From Manduca sexta (taxonomy: Eukaryota > Arthropoda > Insecta > Lepidoptera > Sphingidae): a stretch of DNA of 64,000 nt. The translations under genes were made by a program, and so were the position numbers. The stretch is taken from NCBI RefSeq assembly GCF_014839805.1, contig NC_051119.1, positions 2,473,245-2,537,244 on the forward strand. The letters are read 5' to 3'. Below the pieces are notes generated by a model. The model was not told the DNA's origin. It searched no databases and saw only the letters and a program-made list of their open reading frames with translations. Position 1 is the first letter of the stretch. Each line of letters begins with the position of its first letter. Positions 44,601 to 56,514 of the stretch are shown piece by piece.

Positions 44601-46251
44601 ATAAGCTGGCTTTCACATCATGGAATACACGGAGAAAAGTGGGTATATTAGCTGCGTCTCCGTCTACCCCTTTTAAGTATAAAAGTAAGTTATACGTCCC
44701 ACTTGGCAGAGATCTTGCATTTTTTGACAATCGATACGCAAAAAGATATGGGTCCACACGTATAATTATTTGGGTGTAATTCACCTTACCGCATAATAAA
44801 ATCAATATTTTATAATTTGTATTAATACTTACATATATAATTCAGATGCAGCGATAGCCTAATTGGGAGTTGAACGGACTATCGAGACGAATATCTGCAG
44901 GTTCAAAACTTATGTTCACGAACTTCTGACTATTTTAAAGTTATATGAGTATTCTTGTGGATTATCACTTGCTTTAACGGTGAAGGAAAACATAGTGCGG
45001 ATACCTGAGAAACTCTTTATAAGAATTTTGAGGATATGTGAAGTGTTTCAATACGCACTAAGCCAGCGTGATTGACTAAGGCCTTTCTCTTTTCAGTAAT
45101 AGAAGAGGCGGTTTTCCATTAGTGGGACAGTATATAATACAGGGCTGATATTAATATTATTTCAGATGGAGTACACAAAAACCACCAACAGAACCGAATT
45201 ATTCAACGAAATATTTTCATTCATGCGAAAGAAATAAAACCCATAGCTTCGCAGTATATAAACCAAATAAAGCCACTATTTAGTTACATTATATTCTCCA
45301 GTAAAATTTTACGTACTAAAACATACATAGAACATTCTAGTGAGAATAGCGAAGATCCTTCGAAGTCACCGGAATTTCTGCAAATGTTATGCGCGGAATA
45401 TCCGGTCGTCTATCCGGTATCACGGCGAATTCGCACGATATGGACAGTGACCTTAATTCTACGTTTTATTAAAGGAAATTCCACGATAAAACTTTGAAGG
45501 TTCCGATTGAATATTTTATATGAAAAGTTGCAAGGTTGCTTTAACTTTGTGCTGAAAGGACCTTACCCCAAAGACCGGCATCGTATCGATAAAAAGTCAT
45601 TTAAGGTTAACTGACGGATACCTATTTGACTGAACTACGTCTCAGAGTGGAAAACCCAAAGAAACTGTAAAACCATCTGAGAGGAAAAGTTACACTGCTT
45701 TCTTAAAAAAATAAATACGGGGAATTGATCTTAACACTAAGGTAATCTACAGCACGGTGTCGGATCCCAAGTAACTTGGTAGTAGAGTTAAATCCAAAGT
45801 TCGTCGTTTCTTTGTTTCGGACCGACGTTTCGACGTTCGTTTTTCGAAGTAGACCCTCAGACGCCGCACTGTAATTGACGAGGCGACTGTTCAGAAGACT
45901 TGGACCAAAATCCAGCAAGCAGCTCAAGACCGTGCGGGATGGAGATTCACTGTGGATGCCCTGACCCATCTAGGGAACATAGGACCTGAATGAATGTTGA
46001 TAATTACTGGACAAATGGAAGGCAAGGGATCGAAAGGAATCCAATGCGCTGGACAGGCCCGCACTACACAAAATTAATGTGGCTGAAGCGGTTCATGTCG
46101 CGAAAACCGAATCAGATGGCACAACATCATGCGCGAAGAACTGTTTCCTTGATGACTCACGACACCCATCATTGAAGAATAGAGGCAAGGAGGAGGAAGA
46201 ATGTCTCAGGGTCACGAGCGCAGAGGAGTGTCACGAAGTTATTCTGTATGG
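35654..46251. repeat. 10.6-kb duplicated segment, copy B
   Basis: Repeats the content of 18096-28706 in the same order. SINE-B fragment 35835-35985, rep-D 36014-36335, SINE-A 37036-37270, Penelope fragment 37660-38175, SINE-A 38745-38980 and 39418-39745, split SINE-A with SINE-B variant 39945-40855, SINE-A 41390-41510, rep-E with insertion 41828-42475, rep-D 42535-42800, SINE-A 43405-43700, Penelope piece 44105-44175, SINE-B 44475-44700, SINE-A 44847-45160, LINE-like remnant 45865-45993. Its left edge lies inside the repeat that in copy A is complete. Its right end has no break at 46251; the sequence simply continues past the point where copy A meets the gap. Confidence 0.95.
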
Positions 46252-46323
46252 TGTTGCTAATGTTTATGGGCGGTCGTATTGCTTACCATCAGACGAGTGG
46301 CTAGTTCGTCTTGCCATTCATTA
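46247..46323 (-). repeat. rep-D end fragment
   Basis: gggcggtcgtattgcttacc followed by atcagacgagtggctag, the GGTAAGC side of rep-D. Confidence 0.65.
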
Positions 46324-46604
46324 GACACACACAGACACGTCACTTAACTTTAATGATTAATTAGTTTTTGTAAGTGGGTTATCTTCATATCAAGAGCGAA
46401 TTAACGCTTAATATTTTTAATAAATTATGTTATAAAAAAGGTGGCTTTTAATTTTTAAATTCTTGCAGAGAATTCTTGCAGAGAAATAATCAAATTATAA
46501 AATGACTATCTTTATTCAAATTAGGTGAGATTTCTGAGTGAATGACACTTAAATAGGTCTTAAAGCCTCATTTAGTCGGCGATTATTGCTACAATAATAA
46601 TAAT

Positions 46605-46945
46605 ATAATAATTTCAGCCCTGTATTATATACTGTCCCACTGCTGGGCCCGGGCCTCCTCTACTACTGAGAGGGAATAGGCCTTAGTCCACCACGCTGGC
46701 CTAGTGCGGGTTGGTAGACTTCACACACCCTCGAAAATGTCCTAATTGAGAATTTCTCAGGTATGCAGGTTTCCTCACGATGTTTTCCTTCACCGTTAAA
46801 GCAAGCGAAAATTTACAAAGAATCCACACAATTTTTTTTAGTAAAGTCATAGGTGTGTGCTCTTGAGATTTGAATTTGCACACATTCGTCTCGGCAGTCC
46901 GTTTCACAACCAACTAGGTTATCGCCGCTTATAACTAACAATATA
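46605..46945 (-). repeat. SINE-A copy, near full length
   Basis: tttcagccctgtattatata to aactaggttatcgccgctta. Confidence 0.9.
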
Positions 46946-47617
46946 ATATACAATTGCTAACAATAAAGGTTTTGTAAATATCTGCCAAAGATTCGTATCA
47001 ATGCGGATAAGAATTTCCTTGCAATTATACATGTTCAAAACGATTTTTTTTATTTATTCCAACATCAACACACAGCCATTACAGGGTACACCCAATTCGA
47101 CTAGCGGAACTATTAATAAAAACATAAAAATAACAACTATATTCTATAATTATTTAAAAAAATAAATTATCTAACAAAAAATAAAACTAAGCATAACAAA
47201 TGACACCAACAAAATAATTGCGAGCTCGCTCCAGTTACATGTCAAAGAAATAATAGCGTATTATTATTGCTAGCAATAATTGATCAGTCATAATGAGACT
47301 GTCTTACAATGTCATTCAAGCGGGAACAACAGCACACTTGCAGAAAAAGCCAAAGTTTTTAAACTAAGGTCACTTTAAGCCGAGTTTCATAAGTTTTTCA
47401 GCGTCACAGGTGGCCGTGTGACGCAGTAAACTTTGCATAATAGCTCAGAGTTTTAAACAAAAACTCTTTTACAATGTTTGAGAATTTATAAAAAGAAAAA
47501 AGCAGAAAATATTCAAGCGAGCTATACAACTCGGCGAGTTAATGACAAACGTTTAGTCAAGGCATGATTGTGATGACCTTCAAGAAATAAATCGATATTG
47601 TTTTTTTATACGTGCGC
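46946..47617. other. Anonymous AT-rich sequence
   Basis: No gene or repeat recognised. Confidence 0.4.
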
Positions 47618-48112
47618 GACATAGTGACCCCACTGATGGTAATTGGAGGGGAGTCCTACAGAATGTCGACTGACGAGAGATGATTATGTCTGTTCTTTTA
47701 GTTTTATTTTGGGTATCGGACCCCGCTTGCAACTCCGGGGAAATATGCGAATGGGATATAGGAATCCCCCGGTTTCGCGACTGCAGGACCCTTGAGGATA
47801 GTTGAGAGAGGATATCTGGGAAGGATGGGGAAGGATAAGGAAACCTTTTAGGATGGGAGTAGGCCTCAATGTGAATTGGCAACAATGAGGTATACACACT
47901 TAACTATGTGTCTAGGGCAAATATCTCTCCGTGCTTGGGCGTGCATTCGGTGTGGAGACTAAGCGAACAAAAATTTACTTGGGGGGTGATGAGACGTCGG
48001 CCTGTTGGAACCGGATGTACACAGGCTGATCTCGCAACGCGGTATACTAACGTGGCAACTATGGCGGGTTTTAACACTTTGTGTACGGTGGCCGCTATAA
48101 AATATTTATGTA
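47618..48112 (-). repeat. rep-E copy with an internal insertion of about 310 bp
   Basis: gtaattggaggggagtccta marks the right module of rep-E. The order breaks near 47690 and resumes with cctgttggaaccggatgtac at about 48001, ending gtgtacggtggccgctataa. The inserted part (aactccggggaaatatgcga and ggggaaggataaggaaacct) is not a family I recognise. Confidence 0.65.
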
Positions 48113-48488
48113 CCAGTTCATTATATCTGGATGCACTATTTATTCATTTAAAACTAAAAAAAAAACCAAGGATATAAAAACTAAAAATACTATTTGTCAT
48201 AACAGATATTTTCTAGTTACCAATTTTGGAGTTGCTGACATTAAAAATGCTAGGTACCTAAGCTAGTTAAATAAATTAACAAATTTAAGAATGTTACTAA
48301 GCTACATTCAATTCGTGTAAAAAAATATAGTTAGCTTTATTTACGAAACAATAGAAATACGGGCAATTTGCTAAAAAGAAATTTCATATTGTAGAGCTTT
48401 GTTTAAACATTATGAATATGCAATAAAAATAAAATTGTGCATTTGTAAATGATTTGTTTGCTTTGCACCCGTTCGAATAATTTATAAC
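48113..48488. other. Anonymous AT-rich sequence
   Basis: No gene or repeat recognised. Confidence 0.4.
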
Positions 48489-48764
48489 ATGTTTATTGGT
48501 ACTTTTTTTTTGTTTTCGCGGAGAAAGTGCCTTATGACTACCGCCCAGCCTTCGAGGGGGGCGACTGAGCGTTAAGTTGGGGTCACCGCGGCTTACGGCC
48601 CGGCGTTGCGCCACCCGGATTTGATCTTTACCTTCGGGTGACCGCCGGCCGAGTCCCTAACCTATATACAACGCACGGCATACCAACTAAAACTCCGCGG
48701 TGGCCCTCTTCGGCGCATTAGGGACGACTGTGGGCTTCCTCTGACTGAATATGTTTATTGGTAC
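48489..48764 (-). mobile_element. GC-rich retroinsertion with 14-bp target duplication
   Basis: atgtttattggtac occurs at 48489-48502 and 48751-48764. The 248-bp insert begins with a run of T (the poly-A tail of a minus-strand transcript) and has GC-rich content (ctccgcggtggccctcttcg, cttcgggtgaccgccggccg). Poly-A plus a target duplication of this size indicates LINE-type retrotransposition. The family is not identified. It could be the 3' end of a Jockey/CR1-like LINE or a SINE. Confidence 0.85.
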
Positions 48765-49040
48765 CTACGAACTAAATTATTTTATTTCATAAAAAAAAAT
48801 ACAATGTACGCGTAGACAATTAGTATGTTTGAGTCCATTTTTATATTACATAAGTTGTGTAAAAATACTTCTTTTCTAGTGTAGTATACTTATGATGTAT
48901 ATTCTATAGATACGAACGTTCATATAAACTATTTGTTCAAAATCTGAACTTTAATGGCAACCTAAACGTCACTGTTACCACCTATTTATTTAGTTAAACA
49001 ATAAATAATTTTACATATTACTAATATTTTTTATTCAAAT

Positions 49041-51696
49041 CCAGCCGGCCTAGCATGCGCATCACGAGATATCTCGAGAACGAGAGTAGACAAATTGTCG
49101 ATGTCGATTAATATCTCGTTTTCTCTAACATGCGCACCACGATCGACAAGTTCCTCGTTGAAGACATAAGTTTACTCGTGAAGATAAACCGATGTTGCCC
49201 GTTGAAATATATATTCTAAACATTTTATTTTCTAATATAGCTACAATGGTTTTAGTTCATTCAATTTTTTATAGGTCTATGATCCAATTATGGTTTTTGT
49301 GACGTTTTATGTGGCAGTTTACGTCATAACAAAGAGCATAATATAAATAAAAAACGTAAATAAGGAAACAAATTCAAAATTAATATATTGTACAACATAC
49401 TTAATAAGGATTCTAACACAAAATAACAGCTCCGCACTATTTTGGAGTACGAAGTAACAAGACACAAATCAAATAAAATCTAACAAGACAATTATTTGTA
49501 CGAGTATATGGTGCCCAAGCCGGACTTTACCTCGGGTGACTACGCCCCGCCGTGAGAACGATGTAACATAATGCCTAATGGAATCAGTAGTCCAATCGGG
49601 AAGGAGATGGCTGTGGCTTTGGGCCTCACAAAATAACAATTGATGTAAGTATAATGAAACAATAACCTTATTAGCAAAACACCAATGTTGTAAGTTGAAC
49701 TTTGCAGCTACTAAGCTCAAGTTTGTTCTTATTCGATGGTAATTGATGTTTTTTAGTAATAGTGTTTATTAAAATATGAAATAAGTATATATTTTCTTTT
49801 TGTTTTAGCTCCGTGAATCAAGTCCCTCTACATTCATTGGAATGTCTAAGGCCAGCAGTAAACACCATGTTGAAGAGCTTACCAAATACTACTCCTAAAA
49901 AGATTTTTAATTGCTCGGTTTGAACTTAATAATTTAATAAAAATATGTATTTTTATAACCAGTTTTTTTAAAAAGACTACCTTTTTTAATACTTAATATC
50001 ATGTAAGTATATATATTTTGTTAGGTATCTTTATTTATACACTAGATAAAAGATACAGGTTTAGGAAATTAATAATATAAGTAAACTGCAGCAATTACTT
50101 GAGAGGGCAATTTCTGTTTCTTGAAATTATTCATAGTATTTAATTACAGTAATTGTAGGAAATTTGTTGTATAACAAGTTATTATGAAATATTCTATTGC
50201 CTAAATTTGTGTAGAAGATTTTGTTGTGATAATGAAAACTATCTTGATATTTAAAATGTGAATTTAATAAAATATAGATTATTTTTACATAGGAAAATAT
50301 CTGTTTATTATAATTGAGGTCATCCTGCTTGAGAGACGCTTGCAGGTACTGATAAGTGCACAGGTTCTTCTCACATATGATGGTCATTTATAATAGTTTC
50401 CTCCATTGAAACACTGTAACATAAAGTACTGCATTACCTACAGTTACTTAACAATAGTAATATAATGTGAAGTTGTACCAGTGGTAAAATTATATAGTTA
50501 TACAACAATTTGAAACTGTGAATAACCATATATCAATAGTTAAGTCCATCAGTATACAATCAGTGTATATGAAGTTTTTAATAAAGAAATAAAGCAAGAT
50601 ATTGTTTGTTTATATTGTTAAGTTGCATAATAATGGTATCTTCTCCGATACCTGGCATTCCAATTAAGAGTTTTGCTGTTTGAATCCATAATGTTAATGT
50701 AAACATTTATTTAGTAATATAAAGGTACTAGTTTTGCAAACATAATGGTAAATAAAGTTACTCATTTGTATTTGTAGTATTAAAATAAACAAAATTAAAA
50801 CTGCAAATAATCTGATTAAATAGCTCTTATTACCTCATTAGTTGGCACACTAATTTCATTTTTATGAAAGCGAAGAGGCTATGTATTAATTGTGAAGATA
50901 TTTCTCAAAGTAAATTAATTTTTATTTCTATTAACTCTAATAATTAATAGTACATTACCAGTTGAACCTTGGTGTCGCAGGCATCCTTCCTCATTTTTTG
51001 ATATTGTGCACTTTGTGGCTCATTAGGAGATAATATTTTTATATGGGTACAATCTAAGAGCCCTAACATACCTTGCACGTAAAATTCACGAGTCTTACCT
51101 AAAAAAAATAAAAATGATTCCTTTATCTATAAATCAAAATACTTCAATTGATATTAAACTCAGCTACTTATGTAATTAAGTATGATTTAAATATATTCAA
51201 TTACCTTTAAACAGACAGCTATGTCTTTGGCTGAAGACTCCAAATCGGGAGCAAACTTTTCTTTAATGTACAATGCCATTCGTTTTGTATCAAAGGGATC
51301 TCATAAATCAATTAAGTATAATATGTCTTCTTTCCACTTTACACGCCTCTCGTTTGTCGTATATCGATATTATTTTACTATAGTAAGATACCACCATCGC
51401 GTTTTAATGAATAAATTAAATTGATAATTTTCTCGGATTATCTCTTCGTACAATATCAAAGAAGACAAATATCTCGTTTACGAGTGTCAAAAAACGATAA
51501 AATTATTTGCTCATGTTAGGGTTTGTAGACAAAAATACCACAGATTAATAAAAAATATTTTTTTCTCTACTTTTCTCGTGACAAGTCGAGAAAATGAGTG
51601 CGCATGTTAGTGTCTGTAGACATAGAGATAAACGACAAAATCACGAGAAAAAGTGTCGACAAAATTTTGTCGTGGCGCGCATGCTAGGCCGGCAGG
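49041..51696 (-). mobile_element. Harbinger-type DNA transposon, decayed, with inverted ends
   Basis: The ends share CC-A/T-GCCGGCCTAGCATGCGC in inverted orientation (49041-49060 and 51677-51696). A second inverted motif (CTAACATGCGCA) recurs inside both ends. A PIF/Harbinger transposase fragment lies on the minus strand. On the plus strand, 49811-49897 looks like a terminal exon (acceptor tttttgttttag, then LRESSPSTFIGMSKASSKHH and a stop), possibly the accessory protein of such elements. The target duplication is not clear. Confidence 0.7.
50944..51098 (-). pseudogene. Harbinger transposase exon fragment
   Basis: After a pyrimidine tract and acceptor (TTTTTTTTAG at 51099-51108) the frame reads FYVQGMLGLLDCTHIKILSP, then PNEPQSAQYQKMRKDACDTK and VQLV. 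The block LLDCTHIKI holds the first catalytic Asp of the DDE transposase in the usual IDGTHI context, and the downstream region with Tyr and Arg-Lys is also typical of the HARBI1 family. The frame stops at 50944-50946, but CTG|GTAATG just before could be a donor. The other catalytic residues were not found, so I regard it as dead. Confidence 0.68.
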
Positions 51697-51699
51697 TTA

Positions 51700-51872
51700 A
51701 CACTTAGACTCGTGTTTTTATATTATGAGCGCCACTCCGTACACAACCACAATCATCAATATTGACACCATACTAAAATTAGTTTGAATGGATGACAGTT
51801 CAATTCAGTTGAACACAGTGAATGTTCGGAACGCCAAATCTAGTACGTGGTACATATATATCGATGGTTGTA
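51700..51872 (+). repeat. rep-G copy adjoining the Harbinger right end
   Basis: cacttagactcgtgttttta through gttcggaacgccaaatctag. It matches 12942-13108 in reverse complement. Homology begins within a few bases of the Harbinger end, which supports that boundary. Confidence 0.75.
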
Positions 51873-52119
51873 TAGAACAACTACTATAATCTTTTGCCTT
51901 AGTCAAGTAAAAACTTCATTACTAAATACTAATAAAAAGAATTTTCCAAATCTTCCAGACGTAATAACAAAATGACTTTCAAGTAGAAGGTCGTACCAAA
52001 CTGTTTATAATTAAACGACATTTTAGGTTTACAATTTGATAAAGAGACATCGCCAACTGACAAGTCCATTACAGTACGTGCAATTAAAAATATTAAGCTT
52101 CGTGAGTATTCATTTCATG

Positions 52120-52625
52120 GAATTATATAGAGTTGTTAAATATTAAAATAAAATTATTTTACCGATTTTATCGCGGGTTTTGTATTATTTTCTCCCGGCG
52201 TTTATCTTATCTGCGACTAAACAAGCCACAAATCCTTGCCAAGGAACACCGATACCTGCCTAGGATGATTCGCGAGGATATTGTTGCAATAGGGAAGATG
52301 GTAGAAAGCTTGCACAAGCCTGGGATCCAGTTCTACATTTTATTAAATCGGAACCCAAAAGATCGGCTGCCAGACTTCAAGACACCGTAAGTCATTCTGC
52401 GTAGATCGGACCACCAACAACAAAAAATATTAAAAGATGGATAATTGTAAAATGTAGGTAGATATTGTAACTTTAACTTTGCGGATGATCAACACCTCAG
52501 TCCACCACGTGACCACGAAAGCTGCAGTCTTCAAAACATCGGAAGAAAATTTAAATAAAAAACCGAGATCATATCCGAAAAATAGTTTCATTTCAATAAC
52601 ATACATGTGGAATTTGTTGTTATTT
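52120..52625 (+). repeat. Penelope-like fragment with GIY-YIG tail remnant
   Basis: The frame at 52133-52390 reads KPQILAKEHRYLPRMIREDI and matches, with gaps, the C-terminal part of the protein at 11336-12022. The GIY-YIG core itself is deleted. The end block gaaagctgcagtcttcaaaa is present. Confidence 0.78.
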
Positions 52626-53029
52626 TTTCTTTCTAATGTCGTTTGTCCGTTTCCAAACTTCGTCTCTCATTCACACTTCTCGCATTTGTCTCGCTCACGC
52701 ACTTTACATTACATTCCATGCAACACACTAACGTTCCATTCCCACAAACATGCCATCACGTTTTCCCTTATCATAGACAGACTAACACACTAACATTTCG
52801 TCAGCTACGTTAGGTTAGGTTGGGAACAAATCTTTTGCCATTTTCGGATATAATTCCAGATCTCAAGCTGATACTGTGCAAAGTAACTTCGACAGTTTGA
52901 TTTTATGAAGATCCGCACTACTTTTTTATTATATGATATATATTGCTTTTTGAAATGGTGGTAATGATATTAAGGAAACTCAATGCTGTTGCCGACCCCG
53001 GGCCTTTTCTACTGAGAGGGTTTAGATCT

Positions 53030-53350
53030 TCGTTTTTTTTATTAGTTTTAATGACGAGATGAGCATCTCGTCATTCGCCTGATGGTAAGCGATACGACCG
53101 CCCATAAACAGTAGAAACTCTATGCAACATTTTGAATTACAAAATCTTGTCAAGTATATTTGCGCTCGCCATCTTCAGACATGAGATATTAAGTCTCATT
53201 TTGTCCAGTACTTACACTGGCTACAATGAACTTCGAACCGGAACACAACAGTGACTACACACTGCTGTTTGGCGGCAGTAATAGACATTGCAGTGATACC
53301 TACCCAGGCGGAATCTCACATAATATGAGAGACCTATCACCAGTACTTCC
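53030..53350 (+). repeat. rep-D copy
   Basis: gcctgatggtaagcgatacg through gagacctatcaccagt. Ends 40 bases before the Helitron. Confidence 0.8.
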
Positions 53351-53389
53351 GTTCGTTCTCCTTGCCTAGTGTGGTTGACAGAATTCTTA

Positions 53390-54647
53390 TCTATACTATT
53401 ATATAAAGCTGAAGAGTTTGTTTGTTTGTTTGTTTGAACGCGCTAATCTCAGGAAGTACCGGTCCAAACTGAAAAATTCTTTTTGCGTTGGATAGCCCTA
53501 TGTTTGTGGAGTGCTATAGGCTATATATCATCACGCTATACCCAATAGGAGCGGAGCAGTAATGGCTAATCTCAGGAACTACCGGTCCAAACTGAAAAAT
53601 TCTTTTTGCGTTGGATAGCCCTATGTTCGTGGAGTGCTATAGGCTATATATCATCACGCTATACCCAATAGGAGCGGAGCAGTAATGCCTAATCTCAGGA
53701 ACTACCGGTCCGAACTGAAAAATTCTTTTTGCGTTGGATAGCCCTATGTTCGTGGAGTGCTATAGGCTATATATCATCACGCTATACCCAATAGGAGCGG
53801 AGCAGTAATGGCTAAGCTCAGGAACTACCGGTCCAAACTGAAAAATTCTTTTTGCGTTGGATAGCCTTTTGTTCGTGGGGTGCTATAGGCTATATATCAT
53901 CACGCTATACCCAATAGGATCAGAGCAGTAATGGCTAATCTCAGGAACTACCGGTTCAAACTAAAAAAATCATTTTGTATTGGATAGCCCTTTGTTCGTG
54001 AAGTGCTATAGGCTATATATCATCACGCTATGACCAATAGGAGCAGAGCAGTAATGGCTAATCTCAGAAACTAGGAGTTTGAACTGAATAATTCTTGTGT
54101 GTTGGATAGCCCTTTGTTCCTGGAATGCTATAGGCTATATATATCATCACGCTATGCCCAATAGGAGCGGAGCAGTAATCGCTAATCTCAGGAACTACCG
54201 GTTCGAACTGAAAAAATATTTTTGTGTTGGATAGCCCTTTGTTCCTGGAGTGCTATAGGTTATATATCGTCACGCTATGACCAATAGGAGCGGAGCAGTA
54301 ATGAAACATGATGCAAAAACGGGGACAATTTATTAGTTTTAAAAGCTTCTGTTGCGTGCGCTGCGTAAACGGTTAAAGTTATGCAACAATAATGTATGAC
54401 GGGATTGTTCCTCTTAAAAAGTTCTACAAAAATATATCATAAAACAAAGTCCCTCGCTGCATCGGTCTGCCCGAACGTGTTAAACTCAAAAACTACCCAA
54501 CGTATTAGGATAAAATTTGGTATGGAGACAGTTTGAGACTTTGGGAAGAACACAGGCTTCCGGGAAAATATATAGCGTGACTTTTATAACGGAAAACTTT
54601 AGCCTGAAAAACTTTATAACGCGGGCGGAGCCGCGGGCAAAAGCTAG
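53390..54647 (+). mobile_element. Non-autonomous Helitron
   Basis: Begins TCTATACTATTATATAAAGC after an A and ends GGGCAAAAGCTAG before a T, so insertion between A and T with a TC start and CTAG end, as Helitrons do. A small hairpin (gcgggcggagccgc) sits about 10 bases before CTAG. There is no coding capacity for a Rep/helicase. Most of the length is a tandem array. Confidence 0.78.
53443..54303. repeat. Seven 123-bp tandem units in the Helitron
   Basis: ctaatctcaggaactaccgg recurs at 53443, 53566, 53689, 53812, 53935, 54058 and 54182, a spacing of 123 (once 124). Unit blocks include gcgttggatagccctatg and gctataggctatatatcatc. The first four units are almost identical. The last three have diverged more. 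Confidence 0.95.
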
Positions 54648-54670
54648 TTTTTTTATAAGATACTTAGGTA

Positions 54671-55032
54671 TATCAAATTTTAAAAGCGGCGATAGCCTAG
54701 CTGGGTTTGGAACGGACTGCCGAGACGAATGTCCGCAGGTTCAAATCCCAAGGGCACACACTTTTGACTTTTCTAAATAAAATCATGTGTGTATTCTTTG
54801 TGAATTTATCGTTCGCTTTAACGGTGAAGGAAAACATCGTGAGGAAATCTGCACATCTGAGAAGTTCTCTATAGGAATTTCGAAGGTGTGTGAAGTCTAC
54901 CAACCCGCACTAGGCCAGCGTGGTGGACTAAGGCCTAATCCCTCTCAGTAGTAGAGGAGGCCCGTGCTCAGCAGTGGGCAAGTATATAAAACAGGGCTGA
55001 TATTATTATTTATTATTATTATCAAATTTTAA
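54671..55032 (+). repeat. Full-length SINE-A (54684-55019) with 13-bp target duplications
   Basis: tatcaaattttaa is found at 54671-54683 and 55020-55032. The SINE is 336 bp and has both pol III boxes (gatagcctagctgggtttgg and caggttcaaatccc). Confidence 0.94.
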
Positions 55033-55619
55033 TAATTACTCTATACCATTCCTTAAACTTCATTATTCGGTGAAATTAAACGCAAATATAACCTCAGTTG
55101 TAACATCTCTATAAATATCAACATAAGCTAACGTTTCAGAAAAACACAAGAAATTTATGTCTTCAAATGTCAAGGTCTTAATTAGTATGAAAATATCAAA
55201 AAACTTTGGAAAATAAAGCCATATTTAATGCAGATTAACTTCTTTAAAGCCTTTAATACTAAAGATAATCATTTTGATGAATACCATTTGAATAATTAAA
55301 ATATAATTTGAAATTTATTCGGGATTGAGTGTATAATGGAAGTGGACCTTCGTGGAAAAGCCGAGATAATGAATATTAGGAATGCTTAATTATCTATTGT
55401 ATTTTCATTAGAAAAAGGTTGTGTATTTAGTCGTCTGCTGTTAACTCATTGACTGTCGTGTTTGTATCAGAATTAGTATATATTACTACGAGTTGCTCAT
55501 GGCTCTATTCGTGTAGTTTAGCGTAATGAAGGTCGTTGTAAAAGAGCTGTAAATCATTTATTAGAGCCCTCCAAAATTATAGTCGTCAGATTGTTAACGC
55601 CTTCTTATAAATGCTCAGC
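55033..55619. other. Anonymous sequence
   Basis: No gene or repeat recognised. Confidence 0.4.
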
Positions 55620-55815
55620 AATTTCATCCTGACGGTAAGTGCGGTCTGGATAGAGTCGACTGACAAGAGATTATCCCTCACCAGTCGACATAATTATACT
55701 GGCCTTGGAACTAAATATATACGACCTGATTCGGAACGTGACATTTACATGGGGCTCTATGGTGGATTTTAAATCTTGTAGTGGTCGCCGGATCAAAATA
55801 TCCTACCACCAATAA
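55620..55815 (-). repeat. rep-E copy, diverged
   Basis: catcctgacggtaagtgcgg through aaatatcctaccaccaataa. Confidence 0.7.
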
Positions 55816-55989
55816 TTGTCTGGTTTGGGAATTGAAGCCAGGACCTACCGTTACCGTCCATGTACGCTGCTACTAAACCAAGAAGCTATTAAATACAGTT
55901 AAACCAATATTTAAACCATACCCATTACCTAAACAGCTGGGTGGTTTGCGGTGATCACAGTTAATTGATTTAATTCGAATCACAGCTTA

Positions 55990-56205
55990 GATTAGAGATA
56001 GCTTAGTTGGGTGTGGAACGGACTGTCGGGACGAATATCCGCAGGTTCAAATCCTAAGGTCACACCTCGACTTTTCTAAAATTATCTGTATATTCTTTAT
56101 GAATTATCGCTTGCTTTAACGGTGAAGGAATACATCGTGACTCGAAGACTGTCCGCACTACGCCAGCATGGTGGACTAAGGCCTAAACCCTTTTAATAGC
56201 AGAGC
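55990..56205 (+). repeat. SINE-A copy, internally deleted
   Basis: The head is intact (gatagcttagttgggtgtgg, gcaggttcaaatcc). After catcgtgactcgaag it jumps to the block before the tail. Confidence 0.8.
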
Positions 56206-56514
56206 GTTATGTCCGCTATTATCAAACTCAAATAAAAGCAGTCAAAAGATCTTTAATTATTCAATTTGCGCGAAAATACCACATTAAAATGAAATAAATC
56301 TGAATCACAATGGGCAGGTACAAAGGGCTTTTATCAAAAGAAATATTACTTCCAAATTGAAGGATATAAGAAGACGTTTTGTCAATATTAAAAAAATCCT
56401 CGACGCCACGAGAATTCTACGGATTCCCGTTGTATTAAAATCGGGGTCTTTTTTCCGGTTTGCGATTGATGATATTTGATTAAATTTGTGTTTTCTGTAT
56501 AAAATATGGAATAG

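Noticed and set aside
49469..49720. An 83-codon minus-strand gene
   Set aside because: It lies inside the Harbinger element and shows no transposase or accessory motif.
53443..54303. A host satellite or gene with internal repeats
   Set aside because: The array lies within Helitron-type ends and has no open frame across the units.
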